Part shown: in pieces, positions 17,431-25,476 of the stretch
How positions within the stretch are numbered: the stretch's first letter is position 1
Layout: each line of letters starts with the position of its first letter
NCBI RefSeq assembly: GCF_900169565.1
Contig: NZ_LT828648.1
Location: 124,001 to 188,000, forward strand
Source: Nitrospira japonica
GTDB lineage: Bacteria > Nitrospirota > Nitrospiria > Nitrospirales > Nitrospiraceae
DNA length: 64,000 nt
Direction: 5' to 3'
Notes under the pieces: generated by a model
Told to the model about the DNA's origin: nothing
Database searches by the model: none
What the model saw: only the letters and a program-made list of their open reading frames with translations
Made by a program: the position numbers and the translations under genes

Positions 17431-18063
17431 TTATCCCTGTCGCTTCTTGGTCGTACCGATGCTGCGCTTCCGATACCCCGGCGGCTCGTCGAAGTAGAAG
17501 GAAGGCTGCGGCGAGAACCGGATCCGTTGATATTCGAACGTCCAATCACGGTCCCGGCTCACCAGTTTCAAGACAATACCGGTTTCCACGTCCACCCACT
17601 CGTAGAATCGTTCGACCCGTCCGTCCTTTTCCGTTTGCACTTCATACAGACGCGTCGGCCGCCCTGCCGCCGTCGCGTCACCCACCAGCACGCGTTCGCG
17701 CTCTCCCGATAGTTCGGATTGGAACGGGAGGACGTCATCGGCATCGAGCGGCATGATCAAGAGCTCTTTTTGCTGTGCGAGAACATACCAGGCTTCTCCT
17801 AAGTCGAGCCTGATGATTTCGATTGCGGCATAGCCATGATCGGTGCGAACGGCATATTTGTATTCCAACCGCAGCCGGTTCCCTTTTGAAAAAATCTGGG
17901 CCTGATGTCGTTGGCCGTTCACCTGCCTGACAAGGCTGCCGGAAAAATCGGGGGTTACCGGAGAGGATTCCGGCTGGGCGGAACCCGCCGAGGTTGTGAG
18001 GCACAGGGTCATCGCAAGCACAAGACCGAGATATCTCGATGTCTTCGCACAGGCACTCCGCAT
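17431..18063 (-). CDS. secreted protein of unknown function
   Basis: 210 residues from the ATG at 18063, which gives a convincing signal peptide (YLGLVLAMTLCLTTSAGSA). The mature part is rich in beta strands: FSGSLVRQVNG, a QAQIFSKGNRLRLEYK block, YVLAQQKELLIMPL, and an aromatic end FYFDEPPGY. The layout recalls the DUF4412/LolA-like group of outer-membrane-lipoprotein-handling folds, but I cannot assign it. The ribosome site is weak. Read into the HEAT-repeat gene with a 26-base gap. Confidence 0.65.
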   Translation of the reverse strand: MRSACAKTSRYLGLVLAMTLCLTTSAGSAQPESSPVTPDFSGSLVRQVNGQRHQAQIFSKGNRLRLEYKYAVRTDHGYAAIEIIRLDLGEAWYVLAQQKELLIMPLDADDVLPFQSELSGERERVLVGDATAAGRPTRLYEVQTEKDGRVERFYEWVDVETGIVLKLVSRDRDWTFEYQRIRFSPQPSFYFDEPPGYRKRSIGTTKKRQG

Positions 18064-18274
18064 GACCCGCGCGAGTCGGCCCCATCGTCGCTCAGACCGG
18101 CGCTCTAGCGAGGGTCGAGGCCCGGACTCCACATGACAAGCGGCCCGGACGGCAATTCCCGTAGCATGCTGCCCGATCATCTTGGGAGAACTTTGAGGTA
18201 TGACGCGATCGCTGACAGGGTGCGCATCACGCCAATAGAGATGGCAGGCTGACCCGCGATCGAATCCGCACCTC

Positions 18275-19201
18275 TTACTGTTGGTGTTCGACAAGCGGGG
18301 TAATCTCGACGGAGTAGCCGAGGGATTCGGGGCCAAAACGGGGATTGTGCATGACTTTGTAGGGAGTACGATTCCCTTTGGGCGCCGGTAGTGACAACTG
18401 TTCAACGATCGTGCCGTTCGGTTGTACAGTTATCATCTTTGCGGAACCGGGCCCCGTCTGGGGATGCCACACGACCAATTGGTAGGTGCCGGGGGGAACG
18501 TCCCCGATGGTGAATTTCCCGTTTCCGTCGGTCAGCGTGTAATAAGGATTGTTGACCGCCATGGCCCAACTCTCCATGTAGGCGTGAAATCCGCACTGCA
18601 TGTAGAACGTCCTGCGCCCCTTGTTGAGATAGACGGGCCCGACGAGCGACTTACCCGGGGCATGATTGTGAATGGCGTGAAGATCGCCGCGCCTGTGCTG
18701 CTGGTTCATGACCAACGGCGTGTTGAATAACACCCGCGCGCCCGCCTCGATGGAAGTCTCGTACCCTTGAATGTCGTGCATGACGGGATCCATGTTGATG
18801 ACTTCCACGGCATGGCCGTTGCGCACGATCGTCACGAACGGCGTGAACATGCAATCCCGGGCCTCGATCAAGGGAACGGACACCTCGAACGGCTTGCCCG
18901 CTTCGACGCCCTCCAGCAAGACGATCGCATCCTTGAGACCGTTGTTCTCGCCCACGACGAAATCGTGAAGCAGCCGCCACCCCTGCCCGTTTGAGATGCG
19001 ACCGCAATAGGCCGGGTCCGGGAACGTGATGAGATTGAATCCCTTGGGCTCCGGGACCGGCCCATCAAGGACCACCGTACCTTCGATGGTCCCTCCGCGC
19101 TGCACGTCGACCACGTTATAGGAAAAAGCAGGGGCAGAGGACCAACTCCAGAATAACCCCATACACGCGAACACAACGAGTACGGATCGCTTTGGCGTCA
19201 T
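18275..19201 (-). CDS. secreted cupredoxin-like protein with carboxypeptidase-regulatory-like domain (paralogue 2)
   Basis: 308 residues from ATG at 19201 (AGAGGGGGG upstream), signal peptide to about residue 27. It has RGGTIEGTVVLDG, then PDPAYCGRIS with a shared cysteine, a copper-like histidine H142 in NMDPVMHDIQ, a histidine-rich loop (NQQHRRGDLHAIHNH), and C203-x2-H206-x2-M209. The end GKFTIGDVPPGTYQLVVWHP is a carboxypeptidase-regulatory-type strand pattern. It is about half identical by eye to the next gene, which points to tandem duplication. The NMDPVMHD block matches the first-ligand histidine of cupredoxins. Probably a periplasmic copper protein. Confidence 0.8.
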   Translation of the reverse strand: MTPKRSVLVVFACMGLFWSWSSAPAFSYNVVDVQRGGTIEGTVVLDGPVPEPKGFNLITFPDPAYCGRISNGQGWRLLHDFVVGENNGLKDAIVLLEGVEAGKPFEVSVPLIEARDCMFTPFVTIVRNGHAVEVINMDPVMHDIQGYETSIEAGARVLFNTPLVMNQQHRRGDLHAIHNHAPGKSLVGPVYLNKGRRTFYMQCGFHAYMESWAMAVNNPYYTLTDGNGKFTIGDVPPGTYQLVVWHPQTGPGSAKMITVQPNGTIVEQLSLPAPKGNRTPYKVMHNPRFGPESLGYSVEITPLVEHQQ

Positions 19202-19226
19202 GATCCCCCCTCTGATATCGGATCGT

Positions 19227-20138
19227 TCAAGGAATCTGAAGTTCAAGCGTAGGCCTGATGTCGACGGACTTCCCCAGAGCCTGCAATCCAAAATGCGGGT
19301 TCTCTTCGATTTCATGCGCACTGCGGCGTCCTTTGGGTGATTCAAACAGGAAATCCGCCCTCACCGTTTCCTTGGCGGGAACGGTAATTTTCTGCTCCAG
19401 GACAATTCCGACGCCCGGGTGCCAGGCAGTCAGCAAGTACTCGCCAGCCGGGACATCGGTCAATGAGAAAGAGCCGTCTTTTCCGGTCACGTGATAATAA
19501 GGATTCTCGACGGCCAACCCCCAACTTTCCATGTAGGCGTGAAATCCGCATTGCATGACGAAAAACTTCCGGCCTTTCGTCATGCGAATGGTCTCCTTGA
19601 TCGGCTCGCCAGCGAGATGTTCATGAGAGTCGGCCCCGACATTCCGCTTGTGATGAGGATTCATGGGAAGGGGGGTGTTGAACAGGACGCGAGGCCCCAA
19701 ATGGGACGTTTCATAGGCTTGGATGTCGTGCATGACCGGGTCCATGTTCATGATCACGACGTCCGCTCGATCTTGGACGACCGTCACGAATGGTAGAAAC
19801 CGACAATCCCTTGCTTCGATCGTTTGCGGTTCAAATTTGAACGGTTTCCCCTTTGGAACATCCGAAAGCAACACGACAACGTCCTTGAGTCCTCCGTCGG
19901 CCGCCACCTCGAATTCCTTCAGAATGCGCCAGCCGGTGCCTGTTGAAATTCGTCCGCAATAGACGGGATCGGGAAACGTAATCAAGTTGAACCCCTTGGG
20001 TGTGGGTTTCCCGGATGTCATCTTGACCTTTCCTGTGACAGTACCTCCATCTACGACCTGCGCCTCTTCATAGGCCCAACCCAGCGACGCGCCCACCGCC
20101 AACCATGACCAGAGAGCTATTATCACCACCCGTTTCAT
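19227..20138 (-). CDS. secreted cupredoxin-like protein with carboxypeptidase-regulatory-like domain (paralogue 3)
   Basis: 303 residues from ATG at 20138 after GGAGGGTG. Signal peptide to residue 22. It carries the same architecture as paralogue 2: GGTVTGKVKM, PDPVYCGRIS, H137 in NMDPVMHDIQ, a histidine loop (NPHHKRNVGADSHEH), C197-x2-H200-x2-M203 and a SLTDVPAGEYLLTAWHP-like end. The gap to paralogue 2 is 25 bases, so they are probably co-transcribed. It lies just downstream of the giant multicopper oxidase and its terminators. Donor or acceptor of that oxidase is a natural guess. Confidence 0.8.
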   Translation of the reverse strand: MKRVVIIALWSWLAVGASLGWAYEEAQVVDGGTVTGKVKMTSGKPTPKGFNLITFPDPVYCGRISTGTGWRILKEFEVAADGGLKDVVVLLSDVPKGKPFKFEPQTIEARDCRFLPFVTVVQDRADVVIMNMDPVMHDIQAYETSHLGPRVLFNTPLPMNPHHKRNVGADSHEHLAGEPIKETIRMTKGRKFFVMQCGFHAYMESWGLAVENPYYHVTGKDGSFSLTDVPAGEYLLTAWHPGVGIVLEQKITVPAKETVRADFLFESPKGRRSAHEIEENPHFGLQALGKSVDIRPTLELQIP

Positions 20139-20212
20139 TTCACCCTCCACAAAAATGAGTCCTTCGAATACGAGATACAATTCTGCCATCGTACCAAAAG
20201 CCCTCATCAAAG

Positions 20213-20241
20213 AAAAAGGGGGAGGCCACAAGGCCTCCCCC
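20213..20241 (-). terminator. rho-independent terminator downstream of the multicopper oxidase
   Basis: Ten-pair GC-rich perfect stem (20218-20227 with 20232-20241), four-base loop, and TTTTTCTTT directly after it on the minus strand. Second of two hairpins after the oxidase stop at 20326. Confidence 0.85.
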
Positions 20242-20282
20242 TAATCCACATTTGCAGAGCAATGAATGAGCGGGAACAAAAT

Positions 20283-20313
20283 CGATGGGTCTTGCAAGAA
20301 GCAAGACCCATCG
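20283..20313 (-). terminator. long hairpin immediately after the multicopper oxidase stop codon
   Basis: Perfect 13-pair stem (20283-20295 with 20301-20313) and five-base loop; on the minus strand ATTTTGTT follows. The flanking CAAAATC and GATTTTG can extend the stem with a bulge. It may act as a terminator or as a 3-prime stabilising hairpin. Confidence 0.6.
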
Positions 20314-20325
20314 TGGATTTTGTTC

Positions 20326-23300
20326 TTATTTCGCCGCGACCGGAATCGCATGCGCCGCCTGTTCAAGCGACGCGCTCTTCATCCCGGCACCGGCACCGGC
20401 CAACGGCAACAACCGCTGGTCGCCGGCCGGCAATACGCGCAGGTAGCCCCACTGACCGGATTGGGAATACGGCAACCGCTGGTTGCTGTACACGTAATCG
20501 CCCGGCAATCGGTAGGGTCCACCGGCTGACGACACGAACGCATCGAGCACTTCCGAGCCGGAGAACTCGACCACGCTGATCTGGTCGGCACCCCGCATGA
20601 AGGGCTCGATCGGCCATTCATGTTTCTCGATGCTGAACATGCCGTTCTGTTCATTGTTCGCCCCGATGACGTGAATTCGAACCGGATCGCCCGCGTGCGA
20701 CTCGATGATGGGAGTCGCAGGATCTTCCGGCTTGTCCGCCTTACAGGGCTGGAATACTTTACCCAATGAACAACCCTGTTCTTCACGATACTTGTACGGC
20801 TCCGACCGATAGTTGATACCAGTCAGGCCCGCGACATTCTGCACGTACGGCATGAAGCTCGTGCCGATGATGTTGTCTTCGTCTTGGAAGAACAACGCCA
20901 CGTCGCGATAGTTGGCTCTCATCTCATTGCCCGGCACGGTACGATCGATGATCACGTCCGCTGCCCAGGCATTCTTGTTCGTCAAATCCGCGCCGGTCTT
21001 CGGATCCCGATACTTGGAACCCTTCGGACCGACCACAACCGCCCCGAACAATCCGTTGCGTGGATTGGTCATGACATTGCCCCAATCCCACACCAGAGAC
21101 GTGGTCTCGCCGTTGAACGGATCCGCGTAGTACGTGTAGGTCCGTTCTCCGCCGGACGCAATCGTTTGATCGCCGGGGTTGTTGCCGACGTTCGCACCCA
21201 TCGAATCCTTCGGATCAAAGGCCAATCCGATGGCCGAGAAGGACGCCTTGCTGGCCTTCATCTTGTTTTTCAGATTGACTTTGACGCAATCGCCGATATT
21301 GACGCGGAGCGTCAGCGGCATCGGGTGCGCTTCTCCTGACACCTTGGCGACATCCTCCTCCAGGGCGTAGATCTTGGCCTCGGGATTGGTGATCTGGATC
21401 TTCCGCTCGAAGTCCACCTCGATCGACTCGGGCGCCTTCGCGTTGAACTTCATGGACGGATAGTCCATCGCCACCACGTTGAAGGTCTTGACCGGCGCAT
21501 CAGCCGGACAAACCGGTAACGCCTTCGGGATTTCGCCTTTGACGGAGAATCCGGCCGGCAGCTTCTTCAGATCGGGCTGCTCCTTGTCGTACACACGGAT
21601 AATGCCCCAGCCGCCCTCCGAAAACTTCGAGGACCGGCCGTTGAAGTGGATATAGTCCCCGGCCAGATGCCGAGGGCCGCCGGCTTCCGGCACGACCAGG
21701 TCGTACCGTTCGGCAATTCCGATATGGATCGAGTTCTTGCGGTTCGCATCCGACGCATAGCGCTCAGACCAGAAGGTGTGACCGGACAAGGTCCAAGTCA
21801 TCGTCTCGTTCATGAGCGTATGCAGAAGACGGAATACCATCGTGTCTCCCGTATACGCGCGCAAAAGCGGCGTGTAGGGATCCCCGTGAATCTGGCTGTT
21901 GAAGGCCTGCGAGACATCGGGATTGGTCGCCAACCGCTGTGCGATCGGACCCGCGCGGAAGTTCAAGCCGCTTCCCGTCGTGTGGGTGCCGCCGTTCAGG
22001 AACGGCATCGGCGTCATGTACAGCTTTTCCGGCATCATGAACGAGACGGTCTTACCCGCCTCCAATGCCACTTCGATCGGCTGACCCGGCGGATTGCCGG
22101 CCGTCACGATGTTGACGGTATGCGGTACCGTATCGTGCACCTGCACCATCAGTTCGCGGAAGCTGTTGTTCACGCCGTGTCCGACCGGCTCGTTGGTATG
22201 GATGTCGGCGATCGGGCCGCTCCACACCAGTTTTCCGGTCTTCGGATCGTGATAGGTCGAGCCGACCGGCTCGGCGATGAACGTGCCGAACCCGCCGTGC
22301 GGCCACGTCGTCGCGCCGAAAGCGTGATCGTGCCAGAACACCGTTCCCACGTCCGCATCAACCCAGAACCGCTGCCGGACGAATTCCACCGTCACGATGT
22401 CGTTCGCCGGATGATCGTTCTTGAGTCCCTTGGCCAACGTGAGCGTGTTGCCACTGATGGCCTTGATCCGGGACACCTCGTTGCCTTTCACGTTATCGGC
22501 TCCCACGAGGATCAGAATGCCCACATGGTACTGCTTGGCATTCTTCACCGTGAGGGTGGTCGAGCCCTTCTTGGCGGCGGCCGACAACACCGTATTCATC
22601 GGAGCCGGAAGGCCCTTGCCGTTTTTCTTTTCCAGCATCGTGAACGGACGCACGGACTGTTCATACGAGAAGCCCGTGATCACGCCGTCCGACGCCTGGT
22701 TGTCGAACTGCAGGAAATGCCAATGGGTATTGATCTTTGACGACTGGAAATTCGTGTAGTCGTCGTCGTCCCACTCGCTGGTCAACGTCCAATCGACGCA
22801 GTCATAGATGTTGCCGCGGACCACCAGCGGATACTTGAGATCGTCATTCGCCCGGATGGCCGCCTCTTCTTCATGAAGCACGTAGATCAGCCCGTTCGGG
22901 TCCACGACCGGCGGCTCCTTGCCTTGCGCCTTGGCGATCTTGATCGGCAATTTGATGAAGTGCACGTTGTAGCTCTTGCGCCCGGCGTTGACCGGACACA
23001 GGCTCCAGTTGCCCTGCTCGCCCGGCGCAGCCTGATCAACGCTTTCCTCGCCGTTGGCATCGCGGCGGATCATCTCCAACCAAGGCGCCCCGACGTGGTT
23101 CGGCGAGAACATGACGCGTTTGCCGAAGTGCGGTGTCAAATGCGGCCACGCCACCTTCCCTGTCAACGGCTCGAACATAATCGGGTGCCGCTTGCCGGGA
23201 TGGCTCGACTTGTACTTGGGGTTGTCGATCGTGCTTTCCTTCTCGCTCATGGCACGACCACCTTCCCACGTCCAGTCGAGCACCGTGGCATCATAGGAGA

Positions 23301-25170
23301 CGATCTGACCCTTTTCGTCGTCCTTGTGTCCGGGCTTCCCTGAAGTAGGAAGCTGCATTTCGACCCAATCCTTGATCGTAATGGTGGCCGGGTTTCCCTT
23401 CCAGTTGCTCTTGCCTTTTTCCACAATTTTGAACTGGGTCCCGAACCAATCGACGGTCTGGCCGATCAACTTGTCGGATGAAACCGGAGTCTTGATGCGG
23501 CCTTTGCGATCGGGAAGCTCGCGCAGATCCGGCATCACGTCGTTCCGCAGGTCTCCCTGCTGGATCGTGTTGTACACGCGCCAGTATCCCCACATGCCCG
23601 CGACATAATGGTGCGCCACGTGGCAATGGAAGAGGAAATCGCCGGCCAGCTGCTGACAGAGTCCTGATCCGCACTCCGTTTCCAGGTCGAGCGCCTCAGA
23701 CGGGCCGATGACCTCGACGTCGACGCGATCGGTCTTGGCACGAATCACCGGATACTTGACCGGTCCGTTCACCGCGGTGGCCCACAGGTTCATATCGTCG
23801 ATCGCCCGCGGACTGCGCGGCCATCGAATCGTTCCCCCATGCGGATGGTGGCTGTGGAACACTTCCGAGCCGCCGTGCACCAGCCGGAACTTCGCGGGAT
23901 CGCCCATGTAGGAACGGGGAATCGTCGGAGAAGGATCGCCGAACGTGTAGGAGCTGTACCCCATCGATTCATCTTCGAAACCGAAGTACTCGTGCTGCAC
24001 GTGCATGTTGTTGATGCCGAAGGGCTCGCTGCGATAGTTGATCGCACGACCGCCCGGACGGTAAGCGTCGGTCAGGGGGTCACGCTGAGGAAGAAAATCG
24101 CCCTTCTTGTTGACCGGCCGAAACGCCTCGTCGCCGACTTCGTGATAAATCAGGACGAATTCACGGAAGTCCGGGCCGGTGCCATTCTGAATCATCACCT
24201 GCCAGCCGCTGTTTGCAGGCGTCGCATCTCCGGAACCGAGCGCCTCGAGATAGTTCGATCCCCTGGGCTCGACGACGAACGCGCCGAACATGCCCATGAC
24301 GGTCAGTTCGCGATCCTGGCTGAACGTATGGAACTGGCGGACGCCTTCCTGGGTGCTGGGGTGGATATACCACTCGAAATCAACGGTCTTCTTCTCATCG
24401 ACGATGGTATCGGGATTGGTCGTCGTCGCCGCGGCACCCGTGGCGGTCACGACCATGCTGGATCCATGGATGTGCAGGCTGACCGGTCCGCCGCCTTCTT
24501 CCAGCTTATTGGTCAACTTGATCTTGACGCAGTCACCCTGGTTGCCGCGTATGACCAGCGGCTGAATCCACTGCGCCTGCACGCCCGGAATCACAGCTCC
24601 AGGATCGAACCCTTCCTTTTCACGAGCATCCTTGTTCTTAGTCTCTTCCGCCCGGACTTTATCGAGATTCTCCTCGAGTGCGTACATGTACCCGGGATAG
24701 TAATCCAGCCACTGATTGAGAGTAATCTCGACGTTGATGGCGGCGACGTTATATTGCTTGACCGGTGCGGCGGCAGGGCACTTGCCCCCTCCCGTCGTGG
24801 AAACGGGCTCCACTCGTGGATCGGATACCAGGAGCATGTCCTGTCCACCGGCTCCATACTGATGCATCATGGAGGTGGTGTTGTACATGCCGGTATTGAT
24901 GCCTTGAACCTGCGGGTCTTGAGCCAGATGCTCCATGACGCGCTGGTGCTGCTGCTCGACCATTGCGGCCCGCTGCCCGTTTCCGGACATCGTATCTTCC
25001 ACAATAGTCTGTCCCTTGAGCTGCTCCGCCCACGCAGGGAGTTGATGCGTCATCGCGACGTGCGATGTGGAGTCCTCAGCGGATGCAAACGGGGCCCAGA
25101 GTAGAGCCGCAAGTGCGGTTGCGCCGAGGATGCGGGTAAAAACACGATCCTCTGCCTTGTGAAAAACCAT
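20326..25170 (-). CDS. giant secreted multicopper oxidase, MnxG-like
   Basis: 1614 residues; ATG at 25170 has AAGGAGG eight bases upstream, signal peptide to about residue 30. Copper motifs in order: LHIHGSS (232-238), HTF at 281, HSHHPHG (439-445), HCHVAHHYVAGM (515-526, a type 1 plus type 3 signature with Met axial ligand), then a second set THWH (815-818), WHDH (946-949) and GATTWPHGG. A small beta module with AKKGSTTLTV and GADNVKGNEVSRI blocks (about 860-930) is inserted before the second set. Cupredoxin-type blocks continue to the end without another HCH. Length and THWHFLQFD/ASDGVITG features recall the manganese-oxidase MnxG type, but the substrate is unknown. It has its own promoter and two terminators. 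Confidence 0.86.
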   Translation of the reverse strand: MVFHKAEDRVFTRILGATALAALLWAPFASAEDSTSHVAMTHQLPAWAEQLKGQTIVEDTMSGNGQRAAMVEQQHQRVMEHLAQDPQVQGINTGMYNTTSMMHQYGAGGQDMLLVSDPRVEPVSTTGGGKCPAAAPVKQYNVAAINVEITLNQWLDYYPGYMYALEENLDKVRAEETKNKDAREKEGFDPGAVIPGVQAQWIQPLVIRGNQGDCVKIKLTNKLEEGGGPVSLHIHGSSMVVTATGAAATTTNPDTIVDEKKTVDFEWYIHPSTQEGVRQFHTFSQDRELTVMGMFGAFVVEPRGSNYLEALGSGDATPANSGWQVMIQNGTGPDFREFVLIYHEVGDEAFRPVNKKGDFLPQRDPLTDAYRPGGRAINYRSEPFGINNMHVQHEYFGFEDESMGYSSYTFGDPSPTIPRSYMGDPAKFRLVHGGSEVFHSHHPHGGTIRWPRSPRAIDDMNLWATAVNGPVKYPVIRAKTDRVDVEVIGPSEALDLETECGSGLCQQLAGDFLFHCHVAHHYVAGMWGYWRVYNTIQQGDLRNDVMPDLRELPDRKGRIKTPVSSDKLIGQTVDWFGTQFKIVEKGKSNWKGNPATITIKDWVEMQLPTSGKPGHKDDEKGQIVSYDATVLDWTWEGGRAMSEKESTIDNPKYKSSHPGKRHPIMFEPLTGKVAWPHLTPHFGKRVMFSPNHVGAPWLEMIRRDANGEESVDQAAPGEQGNWSLCPVNAGRKSYNVHFIKLPIKIAKAQGKEPPVVDPNGLIYVLHEEEAAIRANDDLKYPLVVRGNIYDCVDWTLTSEWDDDDYTNFQSSKINTHWHFLQFDNQASDGVITGFSYEQSVRPFTMLEKKNGKGLPAPMNTVLSAAAKKGSTTLTVKNAKQYHVGILILVGADNVKGNEVSRIKAISGNTLTLAKGLKNDHPANDIVTVEFVRQRFWVDADVGTVFWHDHAFGATTWPHGGFGTFIAEPVGSTYHDPKTGKLVWSGPIADIHTNEPVGHGVNNSFRELMVQVHDTVPHTVNIVTAGNPPGQPIEVALEAGKTVSFMMPEKLYMTPMPFLNGGTHTTGSGLNFRAGPIAQRLATNPDVSQAFNSQIHGDPYTPLLRAYTGDTMVFRLLHTLMNETMTWTLSGHTFWSERYASDANRKNSIHIGIAERYDLVVPEAGGPRHLAGDYIHFNGRSSKFSEGGWGIIRVYDKEQPDLKKLPAGFSVKGEIPKALPVCPADAPVKTFNVVAMDYPSMKFNAKAPESIEVDFERKIQITNPEAKIYALEEDVAKVSGEAHPMPLTLRVNIGDCVKVNLKNKMKASKASFSAIGLAFDPKDSMGANVGNNPGDQTIASGGERTYTYYADPFNGETTSLVWDWGNVMTNPRNGLFGAVVVGPKGSKYRDPKTGADLTNKNAWAADVIIDRTVPGNEMRANYRDVALFFQDEDNIIGTSFMPYVQNVAGLTGINYRSEPYKYREEQGCSLGKVFQPCKADKPEDPATPIIESHAGDPVRIHVIGANNEQNGMFSIEKHEWPIEPFMRGADQISVVEFSGSEVLDAFVSSAGGPYRLPGDYVYSNQRLPYSQSGQWGYLRVLPAGDQRLLPLAGAGAGMKSASLEQAAHAIPVAAK

Positions 25171-25262
25171 GGACTGGCCTCCTTGGTGTTGATGGGTAAC
25201 GAAAAACAGAACTCGTGCGGGAGAGGATGAACTCGGTATCACGGTCGAACCTAAATCAAATT

Positions 25263-25275
25263 CGCGATAATCGCG
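25263..25275. promoter_or_regulatory. 13-base palindrome in the multicopper oxidase leader
   Basis: CGCGATAATCGCG, a perfect inverted repeat with a central A, 16-28 bases downstream of the predicted transcription start and about 95 bases before the oxidase ATG. The position suits a repressor operator. No regulator is encoded next to it. Confidence 0.35.
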
Positions 25276-25297
25276 CCAACGACGCTATTGATGGCGA

Positions 25298-25326
25298 AAT
25301 GTACTGAACTCGGCAACCTCTGTCAA
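25298..25326 (-). promoter_or_regulatory. sigma70-like promoter of the multicopper oxidase
   Basis: Minus strand TTGACA (25326-25321), exactly 17 bases, then TACATT (25303-25298). Predicted start near 25291, giving a leader of about 120 bases to the ATG at 25170. Confidence 0.65.
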
Positions 25327-25461
25327 CCCCGACATTTTTTGACGTTGATCGCTCGACACACTGAGCGGTTAAACGATTTCATTGACATATCACGGTCCAT
25401 GATCGACGCGAGCGAACGATGGCGTCACCGTAACGGATTTCTGCGCCAGGATCGGAGTTTA

Positions 25462-25470
25462 TGAGATAAT
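25462..25470 (+). promoter_or_regulatory. extended -10 promoter giving a possibly leaderless mRNA
   Basis: TGAGATAAT (TGN plus GATAAT) ends seven bases before the ATG at 25477. There is no -35 match and no ribosome site before this ATG, so transcription may begin at the start codon itself. Between 25171 and 25476 I see only this element, the oxidase promoter and the palindrome. Confidence 0.4.
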
Positions 25471-25476
25471 CACGCC

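Noticed and set aside
25171-25476. c-di-AMP (ydaO-type) riboswitch before the KimA-like gene
   Set aside because: No riboswitch-like paired structure is visible and the likely promoter is directly at the start codon.
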